Source of the DNA: Ochrobactrum teleogrylli
GTDB lineage: Bacteria > Pseudomonadota > Alphaproteobacteria > Rhizobiales > Rhizobiaceae
Reading direction: 5' to 3'
DNA: 64,000 bases
Assembly (NCBI RefSeq): GCF_006376685.1
Contig: NZ_VEWL01000002.1
Location: 310,001-374,000 of the forward strand
Positions 17,532 through 26,554 of the stretch are shown here, one piece after another. The first letter of the stretch is position 1. The number at the start of each line of letters is the position of its first letter. Under the pieces are notes generated by a model. It made no database searches and was not told where the DNA came from. It saw only the letters and a list, made by a program, of their open reading frames with translations. The position numbers and the translations under genes were made by a program.

Positions 17532-18826
17532 AACACCAGTCGGATAGCAATTCCGAGGCATGCCGCCAGCAACAGCACGAGCGGCATGTTGAGTTTCAAG
17601 ACGACAAGCAGCAATGCCGCCGCGCCTGCAATCAGGACGGCGGCATTGTCTATTGTGCTCCAGACCGGCAAGGGCACGCTGAACGGCCCCACCGTCTTAT
17701 CCAGCACCTGTGCAAACAGCACATGCAGCGAGAACCATAGCGCCAGATTGGCGATCACACCCACCACCGCCGCCGTGATGCCACCCAGCATGGCGGAAAG
17801 CCAGCGCACCTGACGCAGCCGCTCCACGAATGGCGCTCCCGCCAATATCCATAGAAAACACGGCACGAAGGTAAACCAGAGCGCAATGAAGCCGCCGACA
17901 AAGCCGCCCAGAATGGGCGGCAGGCCGGACAGGTTCGCAGCCCCCACAAAGCCCACGAAAACCAGCACGAGGATCAGCGGTCCCGGGGTGGTTTCGGCCA
18001 GCCCCAGCCCGGTCAGCATTTCGCCCGGCTTCATCCAGCCGAAATGTTCGACCGCCTGCTGCGCCGTATAGGAAAGGGCCGCATAGGCGCCACCGAAAGT
18101 CACAGCGGCAAGCTTTGAGAAAAAGGCGGCTTCCTGCACGAAGACATGCGCGCCGCCGAAGGCCAGATAGAGAAGAACGAGTGGTGCGAGCCAAAGCCCG
18201 CCCCAGACGAGCGTTTGCTGCGTGAAATCGCGCAGTGCGCCGGGCGTCGCCTCGCCCAGACCAGTTCCCGCCCCGCTGCCCTGCACGATATGGCGCAGAC
18301 CGCCTGCCAAAGCTGCAAGCAGCACAACAAGCGGAAACGGCAGTTTCAAAAGCGCGATGGCAATAAACGCCGCAATCGCCACGGCGTAGGAAAAGCCTGA
18401 AGTCAGTGTCCGCTTGGCCATGCGGTAAAGCGCTTCGAACACCACAGCCAGCACCGCTGCCTTAAGCCCGAACAGCAAGCCGGCCACGACCTCCACATGC
18501 CCGAAGGCGATGTAGAGCGCGGAGAGACCAAGCATCACGACAGCGCCGGGCAGCACGAACAACAGCCCCGCCAGCAGGCCGCCGCGCCAGCCTTTAACCG
18601 CCCAGCCGGAATAGGTCGCAAGCTGCATGGCTTCCGGCCCCGGCAACAACATGCAAAAGTTCAGCGCATGGATCAGCCTTTCCTGATCCATCCATTTCTT
18701 CTCATCCACGATGATGCGTTGCAGCATGGCGATCTGTGCCGCCGGACCACCGAAAGACAGCAGACCCACTTTGCCAAAAGTCGTGAAAAGTTCTCTGAAA
18801 TCTGGCTGCTTTACTGGCTCTGTCAC
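17528..18826 (-). CDS. chrA: Chromate transporter, long-chain CHR family
   Basis: A 432-residue membrane protein built of two homologous halves (about 1-200 and 220-432). The first half has the ChrA signatures [20 protein letters not shown] and [20 protein letters not shown]; the second half repeats the pattern with [19 protein letters not shown] and [15 protein letters not shown]. Members export chromate by proton motive force. Start is GTG with AGGAC upstream. It is a single gene, convergent with prs. Confidence 0.9.
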   Translation of the reverse strand: MTEPVKQPDFRELFTTFGKVGLLSFGGPAAQIAMLQRIIVDEKKWMDQERLIHALNFCMLLPGPEAMQLATYSGWAVKGWRGGLLAGLLFVLPGAVVMLGLSALYIAFGHVEVVAGLLFGLKAAVLAVVFEALYRMAKRTLTSGFSYAVAIAAFIAIALLKLPFPLVVLLAALAGGLRHIVQGSGAGTGLGEATPGALRDFTQQTLVWGGLWLAPLVLLYLAFGGAHVFVQEAAFFSKLAAVTFGGAYAALSYTAQQAVEHFGWMKPGEMLTGLGLAETTPGPLILVLVFVGFVGAANLSGLPPILGGFVGGFIALWFTFVPCFLWILAGAPFVERLRQVRWLSAMLGGITAAVVGVIANLALWFSLHVLFAQVLDKTVGPFSVPLPVWSTIDNAAVLIAGAAALLLVVLKLNMPLVLLLAACLGIAIRLVF

Positions 18827-18898
18827 GTTACCGTCCTGATTGATTCCACCGCAAGCTGTCGGCGATAATCATTACAGGTTCATGACGGTCTTCACAGC

Positions 18899-20443
18899 CT
18901 ACTCGGCGGCAGCACCCTCTTCCACCATATCGTCCGGAGCACTGGGATCACCCGGTGCCGTTTCGCAGCCAAGATCAGGGAAATTGACGATGCGCATTCC
19001 CTTGAAATCATTGCGGACCACCAGCAGCCCACGCTCCTCGAAATAAGTCAGCAAACGCCGGGCACGGCTGAACGAATGCGTGCCATAGGCCCGCGCCAGC
19101 GCCGCGTCGGAGGGGCAAGGCGCACCGGTGACGGCTGCCTGCGCCACGATCAGGAACACGCCCTGCACATCGTCGGTGAGGCTTTCCGACAGCGACAGCG
19201 CCTGCTGCCATGTCTCGCCACTCGCCACATCGCTTTCAATGCTGGCCTGCGCCACCGCCAACCTGCGGCGGAAGGCAGGCAGTGCCAGCGGTTCGCCCGG
19301 AACGCGGTGAATGCGACAGCGCACCAGAAAGTCCTGATAGAGAACCGCCACAGACCGGAACGAGGCTTCCGGGTCGTCTACGATCTCGCGCATGACCTTA
19401 TCGAGAAGCTCGTCGCGTTCCGCTTCCACGATACCGGGGAAAAGCGGCGCTTCCACGGGCTCTGCTTCGGGCTTGGGCTTGGCCACCTGTGCCAGAATTT
19501 CCGCCGTGGATGGCGGCGGTGGAGGTGGGGGCGTCCGACGCACGACGGTGCGGATTTCCTGTGGCGCGGGCGTAAAGATCAAATCAAGCGCATCTTCCGG
19601 CGCATCGGGCAGCGGCATCAGCTTCGGCGACGACGAACGGGCCGAAGTTTCCACCTTGCCGATGCGGATCGGCAGCGGACGCCGCGACAGCGCCGGTCCA
19701 AGCGCCACGAAATGCCCGCGTTCGAGATCGCGGAACATTTCTGCCTGTTTGCGCTCCATGCCCAGCAGATCGGCGGCGCGCGCCATATCGATATCGAGGA
19801 AGGTGCGGCCCATCAGAAAGTTGGAGGCTTCGGCAGCCACGTTCTTGGCAAGCTTGGCCAGGCGCTGCGTTGCAATAACACCGGCGAGACCACGCTTGCG
19901 CCCGCGACACATGAGATTGGTCATCGCACCGAGCGAAAGCTTGCGCGCTTCGTCGGACACTTCGCCAGCGGCGGCAGGCGCAAAAAGCTGCGCCTCATCC
20001 ACCACGACAAGCATCGGATACCAGTAGTCTCGTTCGGCATCGAACAGACCGCCGAGAAACGCCGCCGCCGAGCGCATCTGCTGCTCGACATCGAGACCTT
20101 CCAGATTGAGTACCACCGAAACACGATGCTGGCGGATGCGTCCGGCAATGCGGGTCAATTCGGCTTCGGTGCGGGCGGCGTCAACGACGACATGGCCGTA
20201 AAGATCGGCCAGCGTGACGAAATCGCCTTCCGGATCGACGATGCATTGCTGCACCCATTGCGCGCTCTGTTCAAGCAGGCGGCGCAGAAGATGCGACTTG
20301 CCGGAGCCTGAATTGCCCTGCACGAGCAGGCGCGTGGCGAGAAGCTCCTCAAGATCAAGCATGGCCTGCTTGCCACCGCCAAGCGCCGCTGCCGAGGCAG
20401 AACCGCTTCCAGCAACAGCACCCATGTCGATACCGACCTGCAT
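18899..20443 (-). CDS. HerA-like ATPase (DUF87) with C-terminal extension
   Basis: A 514-residue protein. Walker A is LVQGNSGSGKSHLLRRLLE at about 40-58, Walker B is MLVVVDEAQLFAP, and MCRGRKRGLAGVIATQRLAKL is typical of HerA/FtsK-like hexameric ATPases. A proline run (RRTPPPPPPPSTAE) links to a helical C-terminal part of about 190 residues with a winged-helix-like region. HerA proteins translocate DNA with the nuclease NurA, but no nurA is next to it. AAGGAGG precedes the ATG. Role unknown; it is conserved in Rhizobiales. Confidence 0.8.
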   Translation of the reverse strand: MQVGIDMGAVAGSGSASAAALGGGKQAMLDLEELLATRLLVQGNSGSGKSHLLRRLLEQSAQWVQQCIVDPEGDFVTLADLYGHVVVDAARTEAELTRIAGRIRQHRVSVVLNLEGLDVEQQMRSAAAFLGGLFDAERDYWYPMLVVVDEAQLFAPAAAGEVSDEARKLSLGAMTNLMCRGRKRGLAGVIATQRLAKLAKNVAAEASNFLMGRTFLDIDMARAADLLGMERKQAEMFRDLERGHFVALGPALSRRPLPIRIGKVETSARSSSPKLMPLPDAPEDALDLIFTPAPQEIRTVVRRTPPPPPPPSTAEILAQVAKPKPEAEPVEAPLFPGIVEAERDELLDKVMREIVDDPEASFRSVAVLYQDFLVRCRIHRVPGEPLALPAFRRRLAVAQASIESDVASGETWQQALSLSESLTDDVQGVFLIVAQAAVTGAPCPSDAALARAYGTHSFSRARRLLTYFEERGLLVVRNDFKGMRIVNFPDLGCETAPGDPSAPDDMVEEGAAAE

Positions 20444-20630
20444 CTCGCCTCCTTGTTTAAGAATGACCGAAACAAACGACTCGCACGGCTATGCCTGCGG
20501 TCGATCAGGCATCCGCTTAACATCTTTAAAGCCGTCAATGCCACCGGTTATGCGGAATGCCCACAGATGCTGGACCGTAGATTTCAATCAGAAGTTTTGA
20601 TAGCAATCTGAACGGGGGCAAAAGCAGCAA

Positions 20631-20670
20631 GCGCCCAGCCAGCGGGCGCGTCGGGGAGGATGAGCCGCTC
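20631..20670. repeat. Tandem GC-rich hairpins before the 29-codon frame
   Basis: GCGCCC-AGCCAGC-GGGCGC (20631-20649), then GTCGG...CCGAC with an inner GGAG/CTCC pairing. They start a structured block that continues to about 20865. Confidence 0.5.
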
Positions 20671-20713
20671 CGACCTTGGCAAGGGCTTTGCTTTCTATTC
20701 GGAGGTGAACTCT

Positions 20714-20803
20714 ATGTGGTTTATACCCATTAGATTCACGCTTAGAATAAAGAAAACCCGCACCAGCTGGCGAGCTACAGTGCGGGTACAATTCTTTATC
20801 TAA
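20714..20803 (+). CDS. Candidate 29-residue basic peptide (leader or mobile-element remnant)
   Basis: An ATG sits 5 bases after a near-perfect GGAGGTGA ribosome site and opens a 29-codon frame. The peptide has hydrophobic ends (MWFIPIRF at the start, VQFFI at the end) and a basic middle (RIKKTRTSWRATVR). The 3' half of the frame is itself the hairpin ACCCGCAC...GTGCGGGT (20756-20787), and a second hairpin follows the stop. Such an arrangement fits a leader peptide or a small toxin-like gene left by a phage or satellite; neither is proven. No known family is claimed. Confidence 0.4.
   Translation: MWFIPIRFTLRIKKTRTSWRATVRVQFFI
20756..20787 (-). terminator. Hairpin with minus-strand T-run inside the 29-codon frame
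   Basis: ACCCGCAC-16 bases-GTGCGGGT. On the minus strand the stem is followed by TTTTCTTTATT, a good intrinsic-terminator layout. It may end a minus-strand transcript or serve as plus-strand RNA structure. Confidence 0.5.
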
Positions 20804-20809
20804 GAACAC

Positions 20810-20841
20810 GGTAGCTGGAGTTCGCGCTTCAGCTACCGACC
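20810..20841 (+). repeat. Hairpin after the 29-codon frame, with alternative pairing
   Basis: CGGTAGCTG-GAGTTCGCGCTT-CAGCTACCG is a 9-bp perfect stem. A second GGCTACCGGGAC at 20850-20861 can compete for the left arm, and ACTATTTTTTC follows, so two exclusive folds are possible. The remaining gap up to 21044 shows nothing I can support. Confidence 0.45.
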
Positions 20842-21044
20842 CGAATATAGGCTACCGGGACTATTTTTTCAACTATGGCCTCGTCAGCTCCCACCTAACG
20901 GCAAATCCGAAAAACTTGCGCAGCCGCACGCTATGGTCTATAGCCACCGTCATCCGCGTAGACACCCTTGGAGGCAACGCGGAATGGAGCGGTCCGGTCT
21001 TTCACCTTGTGACAGACGATACGGGCTGTTTCATGTCGTTTGTT

Positions 21045-21110
21045 GAAGCATGATCCCGAAAAGTCGAAACCGGTTTTCGGACAAGATCATGCGCAGAAAG
21101 CGAGCGACAC
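21045..21110. repeat. Palindromic repeat, family 1, partial copy D
   Basis: Only the first module is present: GCATGATC...GATCATGC enclosing CCGAAAA...TTTTCGG. It lies 26 bases before rplY and would form a stable hairpin in the rplY leader. Confidence 0.65.
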
Positions 21111-21135
21111 TCCAGTAACTTTGAAAGGAAATGCC

Positions 21136-21762
21136 ATGAGCGAGACTTACGTGCTCAAGGCCGATCTGCGTACCCGGGTTGGTAAGGGGTCCTCCCGCGA
21201 ACTGCGTCGCAACGGCCAGATTCCTGCAGTCATCTATGGCGACAAGCAGGAGCCCCTCGCAATCGCCGTCTCCTATAAGGAGATCTTCTACAAGATTCAT
21301 GGCGGTGGTTTTAAGACCACGGTTGCCACGATCGAAGTAGACGGCAAGAAGATTCAGGTCCTCCCGAAGGACTACCAGCTGGACCCAGTCCGCGACTTCC
21401 CGCAGCATGTCGACTTCCTGCGCGTATCCGCCAAGTCGGTCGTTCACGTGAACGTTCCTGTTCACTTCAAGAACGAAGAAGCTGCACCGGGCATCAAGCG
21501 CGGCGGCGTTCTCAACATCGTTCGCCACGACGTTGAACTGATCGTTCCGGCCAATGCAATTCCGGAAGCGCTCGAATTCGACCTGACCGGCCTTGAAATC
21601 GGTGACTCCGTCCACATTTCGGCAATCAAGCTGCCAAAGGGCGTGTCGGCTGCCATTCAGGACCGCGACTTCACCATCGCCACCATTGCTGCTCCTGCCG
21701 GCCTGAAGTCGGACGAAGCTGCTGCTGAAGGCGCTGAAGAAGAAGCCAAGGACGGCGAATAA
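21136..21762 (+). CDS. rplY: Ribosomal protein bL25, CTC (long) form
   Basis: A 208-residue bL25 of the long CTC type. The N-terminal 5S rRNA-binding domain has the marks [25 protein letters not shown], followed by a beta-rich C-terminal domain with [21 protein letters not shown]. An acidic Ala/Glu tail ends the protein. Start ATG 21136 has AAGGAA at a good distance. Co-location with pth and ychF downstream is the usual alphaproteobacterial order. Confidence 0.96.
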   Translation: MSETYVLKADLRTRVGKGSSRELRRNGQIPAVIYGDKQEPLAIAVSYKEIFYKIHGGGFKTTVATIEVDGKKIQVLPKDYQLDPVRDFPQHVDFLRVSAKSVVHVNVPVHFKNEEAAPGIKRGGVLNIVRHDVELIVPANAIPEALEFDLTGLEIGDSVHISAIKLPKGVSAAIQDRDFTIATIAAPAGLKSDEAAAEGAEEEAKDGE

Positions 21763-21792
21763 TCGCTTTCCGTATTTTGGGGACTCTGAACC

Positions 21793-22548
21793 ATGCTGCT
21801 CATCGCAGGTCTTGGCAATCCGGGCCCCAAATATGCGCATAACCGGCATAATATCGGTTTCATGGCGGCGGATGAAATATTCCGCCGCCATCGTTTCTCC
21901 AACTGGCAGAAGAAATTTCAGGCCGAGATTGCCGATGGCGTGATTGACGGCGAGAAAGTGCTGCTGATCAAGCCGCTGACTTTCATGAACCTCTCGGGCC
22001 AGTCTGTCGGCGAGGCTATGCGCTTCTACAAGCTCACTTCCGCCGATCTCGTCGTCATCTATGACGAACTCGACCTCATTCCGGGCAAGCTGCGGATCAA
22101 GACCGGCGGCGGCTCCGGCGGCCATAACGGCATCAAATCCATCGACGCGCATGTACAGTCCTTCCCCGGCGGCCAGAATTATCGCCGCATGCGGCTTGGC
22201 ATCGGCCATCCGGGCGCGAAGGAACTGGTGCATAATTATGTTCTCGGCGATTTCGCCAAGGCCGACAATGAATGGCTGGACACGCTCTTAGGCGCTGTCG
22301 CCGACAATATTGGCCTGCTCGCCAAGCCGGGCGATGACAACAGCTTCATGAACCGCATTGCGCTCGCCATGGGCGACGGCAATCAGCGGCCCAACGGTTT
22401 CAAGGCCGACCCCGCGCAACTGGAAAAGGCCCCGCCCAAGGCGCAGAGCCATATCCGTCAGGCGCGGCAGAACCAGAAGAAGCCGGCCATTCCCGAAAGC
22501 GGTCCGATGGCTGAAATGCTGAAAAAGCTGCTGGGGAAGAAGGATTAA
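21793..22548 (+). CDS. pth: Peptidyl-tRNA hydrolase
   Basis: A 251-residue enzyme that frees tRNA from peptidyl-tRNA dropped off ribosomes. Catalytic residues are visible: Asn9 in GLGNPG, His19 in NRHNIGF, Asn66 in FMNLSGQ, Asp91 in YDELDL, and [12 protein letters not shown]. The extra C-terminal tail of about 55 residues (basic, Gln-rich) is common in Rhizobiales. It is 30 bases downstream of rplY and should be co-transcribed. Confidence 0.96.
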   Translation: MLLIAGLGNPGPKYAHNRHNIGFMAADEIFRRHRFSNWQKKFQAEIADGVIDGEKVLLIKPLTFMNLSGQSVGEAMRFYKLTSADLVVIYDELDLIPGKLRIKTGGGSGGHNGIKSIDAHVQSFPGGQNYRRMRLGIGHPGAKELVHNYVLGDFAKADNEWLDTLLGAVADNIGLLAKPGDDNSFMNRIALAMGDGNQRPNGFKADPAQLEKAPPKAQSHIRQARQNQKKPAIPESGPMAEMLKKLLGKKD

Positions 22549-22635
22549 TCCTTCGCGACGGCTGCGCCTCTTGACGCTTCACACCTCAATGTCGCATAGC
22601 GACGGTAATTCTATTCTAGTCTGACAGGAACGATC

Positions 22636-23739
22636 ATGGGTTTCAAATGCGGCATCGTCGGTCTGCCAAATGTTGGCAAGTCGACGCTTTTCAACGCGCT
22701 GACCAAAACGGCCGCCGCACAGGCCGCAAACTATCCGTTCTGCACCATTGAGCCGAACACCGGCGAAGTGGCCGTTCCCGATCCGCGCCAGAACGATATT
22801 GCCAAGATCGCCGGTTCGAAGGAAATCATCCCGACCCGCATCAACTTCGTTGATATCGCCGGCCTTGTGCGCGGTGCTTCGAAGGGCGAAGGCCTCGGCA
22901 ACCAGTTCCTCGCCAATATCCGCGAAGTCGATGCCATCGTGCATGTGCTGCGCTGCTTCGAAGATGACGACATCACCCATGTCGAAGGCCACATTGATCC
23001 GGTATCGGACGCGCAGACCGTTGAAACCGAACTGATGCTGTCGGACCTCGAAAGCATCGAGCGCCGCATCGTGCAGATCCGCAAGCGCGCCACCGGCAAG
23101 GACAAGGAAGCGCTGACCATCCTGCCGGTGATGGAAGCAGCGCTTGAACTGCTGCAGAACGGCCAGCCTGTTCGCCTGATGCTGAAGGATATCGCCGCAG
23201 AAGACCTGCTGACGCTGAAGGGCCTGAACCTTCTCACCTCCAAGCCTGTACTCTATGTCTGCAACGTCGCCGAAGGCGATGCCGCCAAGGGCAACGCATA
23301 TAGTGCAGCCGTCGAAAAGATGGCCGAGGAACAGGGCGCGCAGACGGTCATCATCTCCGCGGCTATCGAGGCGGAAGTTGCCCAGTTGCCCGATGAGGAA
23401 GCCAGGGAATATCTGGAAAGCATGGACCTTGAGGAACCGGGCCTCGACCGCCTGATCCGTGCCGGTTACAAGCTTCTCGACCTCATCACCTATTTCACCG
23501 CTGGACCGAAGGAAACCCGCGCCTGGACCATCCGTCGCGGCACCAAGGCTCCCGGCGCTGCCGGTGTGATCCACACCGATTTCGAGCGCGGCTTCATCCG
23601 CGCCCAGACTATCGCCTATGAAGACTACGTCAAATACAACGGTGAAGTCGGTGCCAAGGAAGCGGGCAAAGCCCGAGACGAAGGCAAGGAATACATCGTC
23701 CATGACGGCGATGTGATGCTGTTCCGCTTCAACACCTGA
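22636..23739 (+). CDS. ychF: Redox-regulated ATPase YchF
   Basis: A 367-residue Obg-like P-loop protein that prefers ATP. G1 is GLPNVGKSTLFNAL, G3 is DIAGLVRGASKGEGLGNQFL, and the G4 position reads NVAE instead of NKxD, as in the family. The C-terminal TGS-like domain ends FIRAQTIAYEDYVKYNG...EYIVHDGDVMLFRFN. It interacts with ribosomes and oxidative-stress responses in E. coli. Length is standard. Confidence 0.97.
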   Translation: MGFKCGIVGLPNVGKSTLFNALTKTAAAQAANYPFCTIEPNTGEVAVPDPRQNDIAKIAGSKEIIPTRINFVDIAGLVRGASKGEGLGNQFLANIREVDAIVHVLRCFEDDDITHVEGHIDPVSDAQTVETELMLSDLESIERRIVQIRKRATGKDKEALTILPVMEAALELLQNGQPVRLMLKDIAAEDLLTLKGLNLLTSKPVLYVCNVAEGDAAKGNAYSAAVEKMAEEQGAQTVIISAAIEAEVAQLPDEEAREYLESMDLEEPGLDRLIRAGYKLLDLITYFTAGPKETRAWTIRRGTKAPGAAGVIHTDFERGFIRAQTIAYEDYVKYNGEVGAKEAGKARDEGKEYIVHDGDVMLFRFNT

Positions 23740-23816
23740 TACGATCAGGCCGCCGTTTCCCGGCGGCCTTTGCATATTCAGAGCATTTCCTGAAACCGAT
23801 TTGGAGGAGATAGAGG

Positions 23817-24308
23817 GTGAGCAAGCCCCAGCAGAAATACGCCTATGAGGATATGGTGCCGGGACTGAAAATCCCTTTCGGCCCGCGCACGATCAACAAG
23901 GAAGAGATCATCGAATTCGCGCGCGCGTTCGATCCGCAGCCCTTCCACCTCGATGAAGAAGCGGGCAAAGCCAGCGTACTTGGCGGTCTTGCCGCCTCGG
24001 GATGGCAGACCGTATCGCTGATCATGCGTCTGGTCTGCGACGCCTTTCTGACCAATTCCACATCGCAAGGCGGCCCCGGCGTCGAATTCACGCGCTGGAA
24101 GCGCCCGGTTCTGGCTGGCGATACGCTGAGCGGTGTTACCACCGTCATCGACCGTCGCCTTTCCAAGAGCCGCCCGGAAATCGGTCTCGTCACGCTGCAC
24201 CACGCGCTCGTCAATCAGCGCGGTGAAACCGTGTGCGAAATGCAGCATCCCTGTATGATGGGACGCCGCGATTACGTTGCGTCACAGGAAGCCAAGGCGG
24301 GTGCATGA
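23817..24308 (+). CDS. MaoC-family hydratase 1
   Basis: A 163-residue hot-dog fold protein. The hydratase motif with catalytic Asp and His reads FARAFDPQPFHLDEE, followed by GGLAASGWQT. MaoC proteins hydrate enoyl-CoA or related thioesters. Start is GTG, chosen for the GGAGGAG ribosome site. It overlaps the next, similar gene by a few bases, suggesting a heterodimer or a duplicated pair. Confidence 0.88.
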   Translation: MSKPQQKYAYEDMVPGLKIPFGPRTINKEEIIEFARAFDPQPFHLDEEAGKASVLGGLAASGWQTVSLIMRLVCDAFLTNSTSQGGPGVEFTRWKRPVLAGDTLSGVTTVIDRRLSKSRPEIGLVTLHHALVNQRGETVCEMQHPCMMGRRDYVASQEAKAGA

Positions 24309-24790
24309 TGAGCTATCTTGAAGACAATCTCGGTCGCGAGCAGGATATCGGCAGCTATACATTTACCGCCGAAGAGATCATCGACTTCGCCACGAAATAT
24401 GATCCGCAACCTTTCCATCTCGATGCGGAAGCGGCAAAGAACAGTCTGTTCGGCGGCCTGTGCGCCTCTGGCTGGCACACGACGGCTGTATTCATGAAGC
24501 TGAATGTCGCCTCCATCGTGCAGGCGACCAACGAGGCCCTCAAGCGCGGCGAGACCCCGCCGGTTTTCGGCCCCTCGCCGGGCTTCGAAAACCTGAAATG
24601 GTCAAAGCCGGTCTATGCGGGCGACACAATCACCTTCAAGCGCACCGTTCACGCGATGCGCGCGCTTGCGTCGCGTCCGGGCTGGTCGATGCTGACCATG
24701 TCCTTGCGAGCGCATAATCAAAATGGTGAAGACGTGCTGTCCTTCGACAATGCGGCCATGGTCAAGTTGCCGCCCAAGCTCGATGCCTGA
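24305..24790 (+). CDS. MaoC-family hydratase 2
   Basis: A 161-residue paralogue of the preceding gene, with the same catalytic motif (FATKYDPQPFHLDAE) and GGLCASGWHT. Its start ATGATG overlaps the upstream stop, so translation is likely coupled. Both copies keep the Asp and His, so neither looks inactive. Substrate is unknown; the pair is typical of Rhizobiales. A strong terminator follows. Confidence 0.87.
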   Translation: MMSYLEDNLGREQDIGSYTFTAEEIIDFATKYDPQPFHLDAEAAKNSLFGGLCASGWHTTAVFMKLNVASIVQATNEALKRGETPPVFGPSPGFENLKWSKPVYAGDTITFKRTVHAMRALASRPGWSMLTMSLRAHNQNGEDVLSFDNAAMVKLPPKLDA

Positions 24791-24794
24791 CATG

Positions 24795-24822
24795 AAAAAG
24801 CCCGCCATGCAGCGGGCTTTTT
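24795..24822. terminator. Bidirectional terminator between MaoC 2 and apt
   Basis: AAAAAGCCCGC-CATGCA-GCGGGCTTTTT between convergent genes. Confidence 0.92.
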
Positions 24823-24841
24823 CATAAGCAGATATTTGTGC

Positions 24842-25387
24842 TCAATCGCCTTCGAACGAAACCAGCGTGCGCACGGGTACGCCGAGCGCTTCCAGCTTCT
24901 TGCGTCCGCCGAGGTCCGGCAGATCGATGATGAAGCAGGCGGCGACGATATTCGCCCCCATCTGCAACAACAGCTTGGCAGCGGCTTCAGCCGTGCCGCC
25001 GGTGGCGATCAGATCGTCCACGAGAATGATGCGCTCGCCCTTCTCGATGGCGTCGCGGTGCATCTCCATTTCGTCAATGCCATATTCAAGGCTGTAAGCA
25101 ATACGCACCGTATCGCGCGGCAGCTTGCCCTTCTTGCGGATCGGCACGAAACCGGCGGAAATCTGGTGAGCAATGGCGCCACCCAGAATGAAGCCGCGCG
25201 CTTCGATGCCCGCGACTTTATCTACCTTGTTACCGGCATAGGGGTAGACCAGTTCGTCGACCGCGCGGCGGAACGCCTGCGCATCGCCCATAAGGGTCGT
25301 CACGTCGCGGAACTGCACGCCGGGTTTGGGATAATCCGGAATGGTTCTGATGGCATCCTTCAAACTGGCGTTGAGCCCGGATTCCAT
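24842..25387 (-). CDS. apt: Adenine phosphoribosyltransferase
   Basis: A 181-residue type I phosphoribosyltransferase converting adenine and PRPP to AMP in purine salvage. Motifs: [13 protein letters not shown] near the N-terminus, [14 protein letters not shown], and the PRPP loop [17 protein letters not shown]. The frame is open to 25453, but ATG 25387 has AAGGACT at the right distance and starts the family's usual N-terminus. Confidence 0.95.
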   Translation of the reverse strand: MESGLNASLKDAIRTIPDYPKPGVQFRDVTTLMGDAQAFRRAVDELVYPYAGNKVDKVAGIEARGFILGGAIAHQISAGFVPIRKKGKLPRDTVRIAYSLEYGIDEMEMHRDAIEKGERIILVDDLIATGGTAEAAAKLLLQMGANIVAACFIIDLPDLGGRKKLEALGVPVRTLVSFEGD

Positions 25388-25604
25388 GTTCAGTCCTTTC
25401 AGTTGAAACATTGCCAGCGCTTGTCCATGGTGGTGATGTCCCAACTGAGACATCTCTGAGCGCGCATCTTGCTATTACGCTCTTTCAACCACGATATCGC
25501 AGCCACGCCAAGCTTATTCGCGCATGAGCGGGCAGACTTATCCAAAACGGCAGCTCCGGCGCCAGGTTTGGCTGATGCCGATTGTAATTCAGCCCCGCAC
25601 AAAC

Positions 25605-25634
25605 AAAAAGGACGCCGTTTTTGGCGCCCTCTTT
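25605..25634 (-). terminator. Rho-independent terminator of the bc1 operon
   Basis: On the minus strand AGGGCGCC-AAAAAC-GGCGTCCT followed by TTTTG, 20 bases beyond the petC stop. Confidence 0.82.
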
Positions 25635-25653
25635 TCAACGGTCAGCTGAATGT

Positions 25654-26529
25654 TCAGTGCTTCACATCAGACCAGATCGACCGCTTGGCGATATAGGCCA
25701 GACCTGCAAAGAGAATCAGGAACACAATCACCCGGAAGCCGGTGCGCTTGCGCTGTTCCAGATGCGGCTCAGCGGCCCACATCAGGAATGCCGAAACGTC
25801 GCGCGAATATTGGTCCACCGTCTGCGGCGAGCCATCATCATAGGTCACTTGACCATCGTTCAGCGGCTTGGCCATGGCAAGCGCCTTTGCCGAAATGAAG
25901 TACGGATTGTAATGCGTACCTTCGGCAATCTGCATCCCCGCTGGCGGCTGCTCATCGAAGCCGGTCAGAAGCGCGTGAATATAATCCGGCCCACCTTCGG
26001 CATATTGCGTGAAAATGTCGAAGATGAAGGTCGGGAAGCCGCGTTCCACGGCGCGCGCCTTGGCGATCAGCGAGAAGTCAGGCGGAGCCGCACCATTGTT
26101 TGCGGCAGCAGCTGCGGCCGCATTTGGAAATGGCGACGGGAAATGGTCGGTCGGCAGCGCCTTGCGGGTGAACATTTCACCTTCGGCGTTCGGACCGTCC
26201 TGCACTTCATACTCGGCTGCAAAGGCTTTGACCTGTTCCGGCGTATAGCCGAGGTCTTCCAGCGTACGGAAGGCCACCAGGTTCATGGAATGGCAGGCCG
26301 AGCATACTTCCTTATAGACTTTCAGACCGCGCTGCAGCTGGCCCTTGTCATAGGTGCCGAACGGACCGGCAAAGCTCCACTTTTCCTGCGTCGGGTGGTG
26401 GATCGGGAAATGCGTAGGTTCCGCCGCATTGCCGCCCTCCTCAGCGAAGGCACCGCTCATGGAAAGACCAAGTGCGACCAGCGGAGCGATACCAAAGGCA
26501 GCGAAGCTCTTGAGGATGTTTTTCATCAT
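25654..26529 (-). CDS. petC: Cytochrome c1
   Basis: A 291-residue precursor. Residues 1-29 are a signal peptide (cleavage after AFA). The c-type haem site is CSACH in YKEVCSACHSMNLVAFR. The axial methionine is likely in the PPAGMQIAEG segment. A single C-terminal membrane anchor (FRVIVFLILFAGLAYIAKRSIW) follows. It passes electrons from the Rieske protein to a soluble or membrane cytochrome c. ATG 26529 or 26526 may be used; AGGA lies upstream. It is the last gene of petABC and is not fused to cytochrome b. Confidence 0.95.
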   Translation of the reverse strand: MMKNILKSFAAFGIAPLVALGLSMSGAFAEEGGNAAEPTHFPIHHPTQEKWSFAGPFGTYDKGQLQRGLKVYKEVCSACHSMNLVAFRTLEDLGYTPEQVKAFAAEYEVQDGPNAEGEMFTRKALPTDHFPSPFPNAAAAAAANNGAAPPDFSLIAKARAVERGFPTFIFDIFTQYAEGGPDYIHALLTGFDEQPPAGMQIAEGTHYNPYFISAKALAMAKPLNDGQVTYDDGSPQTVDQYSRDVSAFLMWAAEPHLEQRKRTGFRVIVFLILFAGLAYIAKRSIWSDVKH

Positions 26530-26554
26530 TACGTCCTTCATATCTCTCGCTGGT

